64,000 bases of DNA. Origin: Heyndrickxia sporothermodurans (GTDB lineage Bacteria > Bacillota > Bacilli > Bacillales > Bacillaceae_C). This document shows, piece after piece, positions 8,044-16,167 of this stretch. The DNA lies in contig CP066701.1 in NCBI GenBank assembly GCA_016756695.1, positions 2,748,001 through 2,812,000 on the forward strand, read 5' to 3'. Below the pieces are notes generated by a model, which was given only the letters and a program-made list of their open reading frames with translations, made no database searches and was not told where the DNA came from. Numbering within the stretch: the stretch's first letter is position 1; each line of letters opens with the position of its first letter. Position numbers and translations under genes: made by a program.

Positions 8044-10029
8044 ATGACAAAAAAAGGTATACAAGCCGAAGATTTATATGATTTGAAATCAATAGTTGAT
8101 CCACAACTTTCTCCAAATGGGAATGAAGTGGTTTTTGTACAAACACATATTGAAAAAGAGAAAAAGGATTACGTATCAAATTTATATTATATGAATTTAA
8201 GTGATAAGCGGACAAAACAGTGGACATTTGGTAACCATCGCACTCATTCCCCACGCTGGTCTCCAAACGGAAATGAGCTTGCATTTGTATCAACAAGGGA
8301 AGGGAAATCCCAAATTTTTGTTCTATCAAAATTTGGAGGAGAAGCGAAACAAATTACATTTTGCAAAAATGGAGCCAAAAACCCGGTATGGTCTCCGTGT
8401 GGAAAGAAAATTGCCTTTTCAGTTGTAATTGGAAAAGAGGAATCGATCCATGATCAAGTGAAAAAGGAAACGGAGGAAGATAAAGAATTAAAACCATTAG
8501 AAGTTGAAAAGATGAAATATAAGTCCGATTCAAGTGGTTTCTTGGATCTTACACAATTTTCACATATTGGAATGGTGAATCTTGAAACAGGAGAAATTGA
8601 ACAGTTAACAAACGGTGAGAATCATTACTCACTTGGCTCGTGGTCGCCAGATGGAAAATATGTAACATTTCTTGCCGATTTTTCTGAGGATAGTGATGCA
8701 TCGTTTATTTCCGATGTCTATTTATTTAATCTAGAAACAAAAGAATCGATTTCAGTGACGAAAGGGACAGGTAGTTTTTGGCAAACCTCTTGGTCGCCTA
8801 ATAGTCGTTATTTATCATTCCAAGGAAATGAGCAAGAGTTTAAAAATGCTACTCATAGTAAGGTTTGGATATATGATTTACAGACGAAGGAACTTAATTG
8901 TTTTACAAGTGAAATTGACGCACCGGTAGGGGATTATGCTGTTGGCGATTTCCAACAGGGAGCGGCTTTGCCAGGTGTACAGTGGGCAGAAGATAATGAA
9001 AGTTTTTATTTCGTCATTTCTGACCACGGAAACACGATTATTTATTATGGAAATATCTCGGGGGAAATTTATCCAGCATTACATGACGAGCAACATGTCT
9101 ATGGATTCTCATTGCATCCAAAAGAACATACGGCAGTGGTTGCGATTAGTACTGCAACAGAGCCTGGCGAGTTATATTTCGTTAATTTACAAAATGGAGA
9201 AAAACAACAACTAACGTTTGTAAATCAGGAATTTTTGCAAACGAGAGTTCTTTCTGATGTCGAACCAATTGAATTCGAAAGTGAAGATGGATGGAACGTA
9301 CATGGTTGGCTCATGAAACCAGTTGGATTTGAAGAAGGGAAAAAATATCCATTAATTTTAGAAATCCACGGTGGACCACATGCGATGTATGCGAACACCT
9401 ATTTTAATGAGTTCCAAGTTTTGGCTGCACAAGGATTTGCCGTCCTATATGTAAATCCACGGGGCAGTCACGGCTACGGACAAAAGTTTGTCGATGCAGT
9501 TCGCGGCGACTATGGCGGAAATGACTATAAGGATTTAATGAATGCTGTGGACTATGTTTTAGATAAATATGAATTTATTGATAAAGATCGTCTCGGTGTA
9601 ACAGGGGGCAGTTATGGCGGATTTATGACCAATTGGACCGTCGGGCATACGAATCGATTTAAAGCTGCCGTCACTCAACGGTCGATCTCCAATTGGATTA
9701 GTTTTTACGGTGTAAGTGATATCGGTTACTACTTTTCCGAGTGGCAAATTCTCGCAGATTTAAATGATATTGAAAAACTTTGGAAGCATTCCCCGCTTGC
9801 CTATGCGAAAGATATTGAAACACCATTGCTAATTATCCATAGTGAGAAAGATTATCGCTGTCCAATTGAACAAGCGGAACAATTATTTATTGCTCTTAAA
9901 CGTCAACAAAAACAAACAAAATTTATCCGATTTCCCGAATCCAATCACGAACTATCAAGAAGCGGGAAACCTGACTTAAGAATAAAACGGTTAAATTATA
10001 TTAAAGATTGGTTCTTGCAATATGTTTAA
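8044..10029 (+). CDS. S9 family (prolyl oligopeptidase type) peptidase
   Basis: A 661-residue cytosolic serine peptidase similar to acylaminoacyl-peptidases and B. subtilis YuxL. The N-terminal half is a beta-propeller with repeated W-S-P-x-G motifs (PRWSPNGNELAFVS, PVWSPCGKKIAFS, GSWSPDGKYVTF, TSWSPNSRYLSF). The C-terminal half is an alpha/beta hydrolase with the nucleophile in TGGSYGGF (Ser about 523), an Asp in HSEKDYRCP and the His in ESNHELS. It probably trims short or N-acylated peptides. ATG 8044 is preferred over 8026 because GGAAAGGTGAT precedes it. A strong terminator follows. Confidence 0.92.
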   Translation: MTKKGIQAEDLYDLKSIVDPQLSPNGNEVVFVQTHIEKEKKDYVSNLYYMNLSDKRTKQWTFGNHRTHSPRWSPNGNELAFVSTREGKSQIFVLSKFGGEAKQITFCKNGAKNPVWSPCGKKIAFSVVIGKEESIHDQVKKETEEDKELKPLEVEKMKYKSDSSGFLDLTQFSHIGMVNLETGEIEQLTNGENHYSLGSWSPDGKYVTFLADFSEDSDASFISDVYLFNLETKESISVTKGTGSFWQTSWSPNSRYLSFQGNEQEFKNATHSKVWIYDLQTKELNCFTSEIDAPVGDYAVGDFQQGAALPGVQWAEDNESFYFVISDHGNTIIYYGNISGEIYPALHDEQHVYGFSLHPKEHTAVVAISTATEPGELYFVNLQNGEKQQLTFVNQEFLQTRVLSDVEPIEFESEDGWNVHGWLMKPVGFEEGKKYPLILEIHGGPHAMYANTYFNEFQVLAAQGFAVLYVNPRGSHGYGQKFVDAVRGDYGGNDYKDLMNAVDYVLDKYEFIDKDRLGVTGGSYGGFMTNWTVGHTNRFKAAVTQRSISNWISFYGVSDIGYYFSEWQILADLNDIEKLWKHSPLAYAKDIETPLLIIHSEKDYRCPIEQAEQLFIALKRQQKQTKFIRFPESNHELSRSGKPDLRIKRLNYIKDWFLQYV

Positions 10030-10042
10030 TAATACTCATTAA

Positions 10043-10105
10043 AAAAACCTACAAAGGGACAATTAACAAATGTTTTGCAACAGCCCTTTTGTGGTTTTTT
10101 TTTTT
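10043..10105 (+). terminator. Terminator of the S9 peptidase gene
   Basis: AAACCTACAAAGGG pairs with CCCTTTTGTGGTTT (one mismatch or bulge) and is followed by more than ten T residues. Confidence 0.8.
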
Positions 10106-10233
10106 CGGAAAAATCTTATTTTGGAATTATAATCCTTTCCCATTGTATGCTATACTTAAGAAAAAAATTTCTATTAGAAAGTAAATTGCGGTAATATTTT
10201 AAGAAAAGTGCCTGATAGAATAGGGGAAACAAG

Positions 10234-10860
10234 ATGGATTTTCACTCACTTAAAGAATGGTTCACCATTGAAAATATGATGAATTTAATTGAGCAATATC
10301 GTTCATTCGGACCTTTACCAGGGATCTTATTAATAATAATTGAAGCGTTTTTGCCTTTCTTGCCACTGTTTTTAATTGTATTGGCAAATGCAAATGCATT
10401 TGGCCTATGGCTAGGCTTTTTAATATCTTGGGCAGGTGCCAGCGCAGGAGCAATTCTCGTTTTCTTAGTTATTCGTAGATTTGGAAAGAGTAGAATATTA
10501 TCTTTTTTACATAGAAATCGACAAGTCGAAAAAATCACACGCTGGGTGGAACAACACGGATTTGGCCCTATTTTTCTGCTTCTTTGCTTTCCTTTCACCC
10601 CTTCAGCAGTCGTCAATATTGTTGCAGGTTTATCAAAAATCAATACTTTTCAATATATTTTAGCTGTTGTAACTGGAAAAATGGTTATGATTTTTATTAT
10701 CAGTTTTGTTGGGCATGATGTTGTGTCATTAATATATAAACCAGTAAAAACGGCATCTGTTCTTCTTATCATCGTCATTCTATGGTTCATTGGCAAAAGA
10801 ATTGAAGTAAGATTAGCAAAAAGATTGGAAAAGGAGAAGAAACTAGGAAAAAGCCAATAG
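10234..10860 (+). CDS. yhjE: YhjE-like TVP38/TMEM64 (SNARE-associated, DedA-like) membrane protein
   Basis: A 208-residue polytopic membrane protein of the TVP38/TMEM64 group in the VTT (DedA) superfamily. The conserved core is visible as ...IEAFLPFLPLFLIVLANANAFG..., then GFGPIFLLLCFPFTPSAVVNIVAGLSKI. These proteins are thought to act as lipid scramblases or half-transporters; the substrate here is unknown. A basic tail follows the last helix. AGGGGAAAC lies just before ATG 10234. B. subtilis yhjE also follows yhjD, so context supports the name. Confidence 0.85.
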   Translation: MDFHSLKEWFTIENMMNLIEQYRSFGPLPGILLIIIEAFLPFLPLFLIVLANANAFGLWLGFLISWAGASAGAILVFLVIRRFGKSRILSFLHRNRQVEKITRWVEQHGFGPIFLLLCFPFTPSAVVNIVAGLSKINTFQYILAVVTGKMVMIFIISFVGHDVVSLIYKPVKTASVLLIIVILWFIGKRIEVRLAKRLEKEKKLGKSQ

Positions 10861-10915
10861 GGAAAATTGAGCCAGTTTAAATGGCCCTAATTTCGCATAA
10901 AAGCATAAAAAAATA

Positions 10916-10957
10916 AAAATGCACCTCAAATACCATTTTGCGAGGTGCATTTTTATG
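10916..10957. terminator. Bidirectional terminator between yhjE and the BCCT gene
   Basis: AAAAATGCACCTC pairs with GAGGTGCATTTTT over a 16-nt loop; A and T runs on the arms suit both strands. The remaining bases to 11073 show nothing else. Confidence 0.8.
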
Positions 10958-11073
10958 GATATGCAGCTTGAACTATTACACTATACTTAGCTTCGATATG
11001 AAACTAACTGATTATATTAATCATGTCGATGATCTAATAGTATTTACTGCCTTTGCTCAATTTTGCCTTCTGT

Positions 11074-12570
11074 TCATTTTCTTCGTTTTACCTCATTTTT
11101 AAAGGATTTAATCAGCGAGAACATCATAAAAATTAGGATGAAGGCGAAAGGGAAAGCCGCGATAATTGACGCTGTTTGCAAAGCTGTCAATCCACCGGAC
11201 CAAAGCAGAACCAATGCCGTAGCAGATACAAGAATTCCCCATATAATTTTAGTAAGATTTGGAGGATTTAAGCTTCCATTTGTCGTTTGCATACCGAGAA
11301 CAAAGGTTGCTGAGTCAGCTGATGTAATGAAAAATATACTAATAAGTAAAATCGCTAATATAGATGTGATCGTGCTCAATGGGAAATGCGCCAATACGGA
11401 AAATAATGCAACTTCAGTACCTTGACTTTTGATCACGTCACCAAGATTTACATGCATGATCCTTTCTAAGTACATTCCGGAACCGCCAAAAATGGAGAAC
11501 CATAATGTACAGAAAATAGTTGGAACAACTAAAACACCGATAATAAACTCCCGTACTGTACGTCCCTTTGAAACGCGGGCAATAAACGTCCCTACAAATG
11601 GAGCCCAAGCAATCCACCATGCCCAATAAAAGAGTGTCCAATTCTGCATCCATTCGCTATGTTGCTCATCAAATGGAGAAATATTCAAACTCATGCTCGG
11701 AAGTTTTTGAATATAATTTCCAAGGGTTGATGTAAAGTAATCAAGCAAAAAACCTGTATTTCCCGCAAATAATAAAAATAGCATCAAAATAATTGCAAAG
11801 GCTACATTCGCGTTACTCAGCCACTTTATTCCACGCCCTAACCCGGATACAGCTGATAATATAAATAAAACCGTAACGATTATAACAATAATAAATTGAA
11901 CGGAAATGCTGTTTGGGATGTTAGGAGATATAAAATGCAAACCGCCGTTGATTTGGGCTGCACCTAGTCCTAATGATGTAGCGACACCAAATACCGTTGC
12001 CAAAACGGCAATAATGTCAATGAGTTTACCGATCCATCCTTTTACCTTATCTCCTAATAATGGATAAAACGTGGCACTAATTAATCCGGGTGCCCCTTTT
12101 CTAAATTTAAAATAGGCAAGGGCGAGAGCGATCACTGCGTATATTCCCCACGGATGAAGTCCCCAGTGGAAGAAGGAATACCTCATGGCATCGGCAGCGG
12201 CCTCCTTAGTACCGGGATCCCCATACGGCGGAGCCAAATAATCCTGCAATGGTTCGGCTACGCCATAGAAAACAATACCAATGCCCATTCCGGCACTAAA
12301 TAACATGGCAAACCAACTGATAAGGCCATATTCGGGTTTTTCATCATCTTTTCCAAGTTTAATTTTCCCGTATTTAGAGAAGATTAAGTAAATCGCAAAA
12401 AGCAAAATGACACTTGCTACTATAAGATAGAACCACCCAAATTGCGTTTGCAGAAATTTTTGGATATCGCCTGTTACACTTGCCAGATTATCGGCAGCAA
12501 AGGCTCCCCAAAGAACAAATAAAATGGTAATAATAACTGAAATCGTAAAAACAATTGTTACTTTCTTCAT
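11074..12570 (-). CDS. BCCT family betaine/carnitine/choline transporter (OpuD-like)
   Basis: A 498-residue sodium-coupled osmolyte transporter with 12 predicted helices. Family motifs: GMGIGIVFYGVAEPL in helix 3, FFHWGLHPWGIYA, and the aromatic substrate-binding stretch FYWAWWIAWAPFVGTFIARVSKGRT. It most resembles OpuD/BetL-type glycine betaine carriers by length and lack of a long C-terminal sensor tail, but substrate cannot be set from sequence alone. ATG 12570 is used; the upstream in-frame GTG 12579 overlaps the AAAGGTGG ribosome site. It is monocistronic. Confidence 0.92.
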   Translation of the reverse strand: MKKVTIVFTISVIITILFVLWGAFAADNLASVTGDIQKFLQTQFGWFYLIVASVILLFAIYLIFSKYGKIKLGKDDEKPEYGLISWFAMLFSAGMGIGIVFYGVAEPLQDYLAPPYGDPGTKEAAADAMRYSFFHWGLHPWGIYAVIALALAYFKFRKGAPGLISATFYPLLGDKVKGWIGKLIDIIAVLATVFGVATSLGLGAAQINGGLHFISPNIPNSISVQFIIVIIVTVLFILSAVSGLGRGIKWLSNANVAFAIILMLFLLFAGNTGFLLDYFTSTLGNYIQKLPSMSLNISPFDEQHSEWMQNWTLFYWAWWIAWAPFVGTFIARVSKGRTVREFIIGVLVVPTIFCTLWFSIFGGSGMYLERIMHVNLGDVIKSQGTEVALFSVLAHFPLSTITSILAILLISIFFITSADSATFVLGMQTTNGSLNPPNLTKIIWGILVSATALVLLWSGGLTALQTASIIAAFPFAFILIFMMFSLIKSFKNEVKRRK

Positions 12571-12620
12571 CAAATCCACCTTTCAAACTTTTGCAGTTCA
12601 CAACATGTCTCATACCATCG

Positions 12621-13289
12621 TCAATCTTCTAAGAGACTATATTGGAACTCCCATCTTTCACTATCGGTTAACTCTTCTAATGAGACTTCTAAATTGTTCC
12701 CTAAAAAGATCGTTCCACCGTTGATCGCAACGACCATCGCATCAATGAAATGATTGCCGCTGCGTTTTCTATATACATCACCGATATTTGGCATCTCACC
12801 TTTGAAACTATTTGCAGGTTGAGATTGATCGGAGATATTTACATCACTATCTTCCTTATTTTTATCTAAATAATCAATCGGGTGAGAATTCTTATCGCGG
12901 CCCGGAACCATTAATAAATATTCATTATGTTTGATCCCGTTAGATTTAGTGGTAATAACCCCTTTGGTTTCAACAGATGACACAATCTCAATTTCGTTTA
13001 ATGAGTAGTGGTCAAGGTAATCGGGATTTGGGTTTGTAATTAAGATATAGTCCCCTTCTTCAGCTTTTTTTTCCTTATGTAGTGTAAAAGGCTTATTATT
13101 GAAAATAAAGCTGTCAAGATGCATCGGTTTATATCTTTCAACTTTCGAGGCATTCGTTAAATGCTGTGTCAAATCTTTTAGCTTGACAAGATGGACGGAC
13201 TGTTTGTACATAGGCTTCACAGAATACACCCTGTGCAATTCGTTGTTAAAATATACAAATTGCCCTTTTCTTACTTGATACAGTTTCAC
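12621..13289 (-). CDS. Conserved hypothetical protein, 222 residues
   Basis: I do not recognise the family. The protein is soluble, without signal or membrane segments. It starts MKLYQVRKGQFVYFNNELHR, which suggests a small beta-barrel fold, has a polar linker around residues 140-165 (KNKEDSDVNISDQSQ), and ends in a second beta-rich part (GDVYRKRSGNHFIDAMVVAI, then NGGTIFLGNNLEVSLEEL). The two halves may be related domains joined by the linker. An AAGGAGAG site precedes the start. It lies behind the BCCT gene in the same direction, 50 bp away, but nothing shows functional coupling. Confidence 0.7.
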   Translation of the reverse strand: MKLYQVRKGQFVYFNNELHRVYSVKPMYKQSVHLVKLKDLTQHLTNASKVERYKPMHLDSFIFNNKPFTLHKEKKAEEGDYILITNPNPDYLDHYSLNEIEIVSSVETKGVITTKSNGIKHNEYLLMVPGRDKNSHPIDYLDKNKEDSDVNISDQSQPANSFKGEMPNIGDVYRKRSGNHFIDAMVVAINGGTIFLGNNLEVSLEELTDSERWEFQYSLLED

Positions 13290-13482
13290 GTATTATACTC
13301 TCCTTTCAGTGCTTTTAAATAATTAAAATGCTAAGAAAATTGATAGGTATAACCTAAGTGTATATGATATCATACTTTTCCGCAGAATGAGGGAATAGCG
13401 TATCGCCATTATGTAACAGTTTAAAGCTTATAACTGGAATTTTCGTAAATAATATAACAGAATCTCTTTTATTCCACATTTA

Positions 13483-13539
13483 CGGAAAATTCCGCCTTTC
13501 GGGAAATATATTTTTTTCATTTTCCGGTATTGCGGAAAA
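13483..13539 (+). promoter_or_regulatory. Candidate upstream activator sites for the sigma-54 regulator
   Basis: Two dyads share the half-site TTCCG/CGGAA: CGGAA-AA-TTCCG (13483-13494) and TTTTCCG-GTATTG-CGGAAAA (13520-13539). They lie about 85-140 bp upstream of the -24/-12 promoter, the normal place for an enhancer bound by a sigma-54 activator. A looser copy is present near 13377 (TTTTCCGCAG). Assigning them to the regulator at 16168 is inference. Confidence 0.65.
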
Positions 13540-13622
13540 CATAGTTTAATAGACGTAAACAAGATGGCATAACAAAGCTTTAAAATATAGATATTTAGTG
13601 AACTATTTTAAAATTTTTTCTT

Positions 13623-13639
13623 TTGGCACAAATATTGCA
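13623..13639 (+). promoter_or_regulatory. Sigma-54 (SigL) -24/-12 promoter
   Basis: TTGGCAC (13623-13629), 5-nt spacer, TTGCA (13635-13639): an exact match to the sigma-54 consensus TGGCAC-N5-TTGC. It lies about 95 bp before the GntP permease start. The gap from 13290 to 13733 contains only this promoter and the upstream palindromes. Confidence 0.88.
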
Positions 13640-13733
13640 TCTTTAAAAAAGAGAATACTATTTTTTAGGGAGGGATTAGATTATAAAGGTTTTTGTAAGC
13701 GTTTACCAATAATAAAAAATAAAGGGGATAGGT

Positions 13734-15176
13734 ATGGAAATTATTATTATTCTTTTAGCGCTTGGGATGTTAATGTTTGTGGCTTACCGTGGTTTTTCAG
13801 TTATTTTATTTGCACCAATTTGTGCGTTGTTTGCAGTTTTACTAACCGATCCTAGTCACGTATTGCCATTCTTTTCAAATGTATTTATGGAGAAAATGGT
13901 TGGTTTTATTAAATCCTATTTTCCTGTCTTTTTACTCGGAGCTATTTTTGGAAAAGTGGTAGAAATGTCCGGCTTAGCTGAATCCATTGCAAAGACAATT
14001 GTAAAAATTGTTGGCGCAAAAAGGGCCATTTTTGCAATTGTTTTATTAGGGGCTATTTTAACATATAGCGGGGTAAGTTTATTTGTAGCTGTATTCGCGA
14101 TTTATCCATTCGCTGCCCATTTATTCCGTGAAGCAAATATACCGAAGCGTTTAATTCCTGGAACAATCGCATTAGGTTCATTCGCATTTACGATGGACGC
14201 CCTACCTGGGACACCGCAAATTCAAAACGTTATACCGACAACATTTTTTAAAACAGATATTTACGCAGCCCCAATTCTAGGGATTATCGGAACGATTTTT
14301 GTGTTAGTTTTAGGTCTTTGGTATTTAGAATCTAGAAGAAAAAAGGCTGCAAGAGCTGGTGAAGGGTATTTTGGGGTAAATAATGAGGAATTAGCGGCTG
14401 CAAATGATGCCGCTGCAAATATGAAAGCAGAAGCAGGTCCTGACCTCAGTTCGCAAACTTCGCTGAGCCGTCAAATACTTGCATTTGTTCCATTAGTATT
14501 AGTTGGTGTCATGAATAAAGTTTTTACTATCTTTATTCCCAAATGGTACCCTAACGGATTTGATTTTTCAGCTATTGGTTTAGATGCCTTCGGAAAAGTA
14601 GATGTTTCAGCAGTCGTAGCGATTTGGGCTGTTGAAATGGCATTAGTTGTAGGGATAGTAGCAACGATCCTTTATGACTGGAACCGTGTGAAGGTTAATT
14701 TTAAATCGGGTCTTAATACGAGTATTGGCGGTGCTCTGTTAGCGACAATGAATACAGGAGCAGAGTATGGTTTCGGCGGGATTATTGCTGCATTGCCAGG
14801 TTTTACAGCAATTAGTAATGGAATCTCACATACGTTTACTAATCCGTTAGTCAACGGTGCTGTTACGACAACGTCTCTAGCCGGGATTACAGGATCAGCA
14901 TCGGGCGGGATGGGGATCGCTTTGAGTGCGATGGCTGATAAATACAATGCGGCTATTGCTCAATTTAATATTCCTCCTGAAGTTATGCACCGTGTTATTT
15001 CAATGGCATCTGGAGGAATGGACACACTTCCGCATAATGGAGCAGTCATTACTTTACTTGCTGTTACTGGATTAACACATAAACAATCCTATCGGGATAT
15101 TTTTGCAATTACGATTATTAAAACCCTAGCTGTATTCTTCGTTATCGCTCTTTACACGTTAACAGGACTTGTCTAG
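13734..15176 (+). CDS. GntP family permease (likely 3-hydroxybutyrate or short hydroxy/keto acid uptake)
   Basis: A 480-residue transporter of the GntP family with about 12 membrane segments. Recognisable parts are LLGAIFGKVVEMSGLAESIAKTI near the N-terminus, FTMDALPGTPQIQNVIPTTFF, and the C-terminal GITGSASGGMGIALSAM followed by HRVISMASGGMDTLPHNGAVIT. Family members carry gluconate and related acids, and those next to hydroxybutyrate dehydrogenases (for example B. subtilis yxjC-yxjF) are taken as hydroxybutyrate or acetoacetate carriers. That substrate is inferred from context. AAAGGGGATAGGT precedes the start. First gene of the sigma-54 operon. Confidence 0.9.
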   Translation: MEIIIILLALGMLMFVAYRGFSVILFAPICALFAVLLTDPSHVLPFFSNVFMEKMVGFIKSYFPVFLLGAIFGKVVEMSGLAESIAKTIVKIVGAKRAIFAIVLLGAILTYSGVSLFVAVFAIYPFAAHLFREANIPKRLIPGTIALGSFAFTMDALPGTPQIQNVIPTTFFKTDIYAAPILGIIGTIFVLVLGLWYLESRRKKAARAGEGYFGVNNEELAAANDAAANMKAEAGPDLSSQTSLSRQILAFVPLVLVGVMNKVFTIFIPKWYPNGFDFSAIGLDAFGKVDVSAVVAIWAVEMALVVGIVATILYDWNRVKVNFKSGLNTSIGGALLATMNTGAEYGFGGIIAALPGFTAISNGISHTFTNPLVNGAVTTTSLAGITGSASGGMGIALSAMADKYNAAIAQFNIPPEVMHRVISMASGGMDTLPHNGAVITLLAVTGLTHKQSYRDIFAITIIKTLAVFFVIALYTLTGLV

Positions 15177-15183
15177 AAAGCTA

Positions 15184-15241
15184 ACCAATGAATCTTTATT
15201 AGAGAGATTCATTGGAATCTTTTAAAAAAAGATTCATTGGT
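15184..15241 (+). promoter_or_regulatory. Intercistronic element with two alternative hairpins
   Basis: One upstream arm, ACCAATGAATCTT (15184-15196), can pair with either of two downstream copies: AGATTCATTGG (15205-15215, 11 bp, short loop) or AAGATTCATTGGT (15229-15241, 13 bp, long loop). The two pairings exclude each other. Between the copies AATCTTTT and AAAAGATT form a further small dyad. It lies between the permease stop and the dehydrogenase start. Confidence 0.6.
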
Positions 15242-15287
15242 CATTATTATTACAATAAGAAAATACAACATGAGGAGGAACAGTAAA

Positions 15288-16073
15288 ATGAATAAAACAT
15301 TGGATGGAAAAGTTGCCTTTATTACAGGAGCAGCAAGTGGAATCGGATTGGAAATTGCTAAAGTCTTTGCGGAAGAAGGAGCAAAAGTCGTTATTTCTGA
15401 CATTAATGAAGAGAAGAGTGAAGGTGAGATTAAAGTTTTTCAACAAAAAGGCTATGAAGCTATAGCTCTTTCATGTGATGTAACAAATGAACAGGAATTT
15501 AAAGAAGCTATTCAGAAAACGGTACAATCATTTGGAAAGGTTGATATTTTAGTCAATAATGCAGGCTTACAGCATGTATCACCAATTGAAGAATTTCCGA
15601 CTGAAAAATTTGAGCTGATTATGAAAATTATGTTAACTGCTCCGTTTATTGGAATTAAGCATGTATTTCCGATAATGAAAGAACAAGGATTTGGAAGAAT
15701 CATAAATATGTCCTCAATTAATGGATTAATCGGATTTGCCGGAAAGGCAGCTTATAATAGTGCAAAGCACGGAGTGATTGGATTAACAAAAGTAGCGGCT
15801 TTAGAGGGTGCAGAACACGGGATTACAGTTAATGCCCTATGTCCTGGATATGTTGACACTCCTTTAGTTCAAAATCAATTAAAAGACCTCGCCAAAACTA
15901 GAAATGTTCCTTTCGAACGTGTCATTGAGGACGTTATTTATCCGCTTGTCCCCCAAAAGAGACTTCTAGATGTGTCTGAAATAGCTGATTATGCTGTCTT
16001 TCTTAGCAGTGATAAAGCGAGAGGAGTTACAGGGCAAGCAATCGTCTTGGATGGCGGATATACCGTACAGTAA
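15288..16073 (+). CDS. 3-hydroxybutyrate dehydrogenase (SDR family)
   Basis: A 261-residue short-chain dehydrogenase that interconverts (R)-3-hydroxybutyrate and acetoacetate with NAD. Seen: cofactor motif TGAASGIG near residue 16, NNAG, catalytic Ser in NMSSING and YNSAK for Tyr and Lys. The stretches LQHVSPIEEFP and ALCPGYVDTPLV are typical of 3-hydroxybutyrate dehydrogenases and set it apart from general SDRs. ATG 15288 follows GAGGAGGAACAG; an upstream in-frame TTG at 15237 lies in the hairpin element and is unlikely. It is the second gene of the sigma-54 transcription unit. Acetoacetate activation genes (scoAB type) are not in this window. Confidence 0.9.
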   Translation: MNKTLDGKVAFITGAASGIGLEIAKVFAEEGAKVVISDINEEKSEGEIKVFQQKGYEAIALSCDVTNEQEFKEAIQKTVQSFGKVDILVNNAGLQHVSPIEEFPTEKFELIMKIMLTAPFIGIKHVFPIMKEQGFGRIINMSSINGLIGFAGKAAYNSAKHGVIGLTKVAALEGAEHGITVNALCPGYVDTPLVQNQLKDLAKTRNVPFERVIEDVIYPLVPQKRLLDVSEIADYAVFLSSDKARGVTGQAIVLDGGYTVQ

Positions 16074-16167
16074 TATTCCTGTCTTAATTGTTAGAAAATA
16101 CCGTAAGTTATTCCTCTTCTTTTGTTATAATAATTTATAATAAGAAAATTTTGAGGAGTAGTTTATA

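Noticed and set aside
13598-13855. Forward ORF of 85 codons across the sigma-54 promoter
   Set aside because: It runs through the -24/-12 promoter and into the permease gene in another frame, with no ribosome site.
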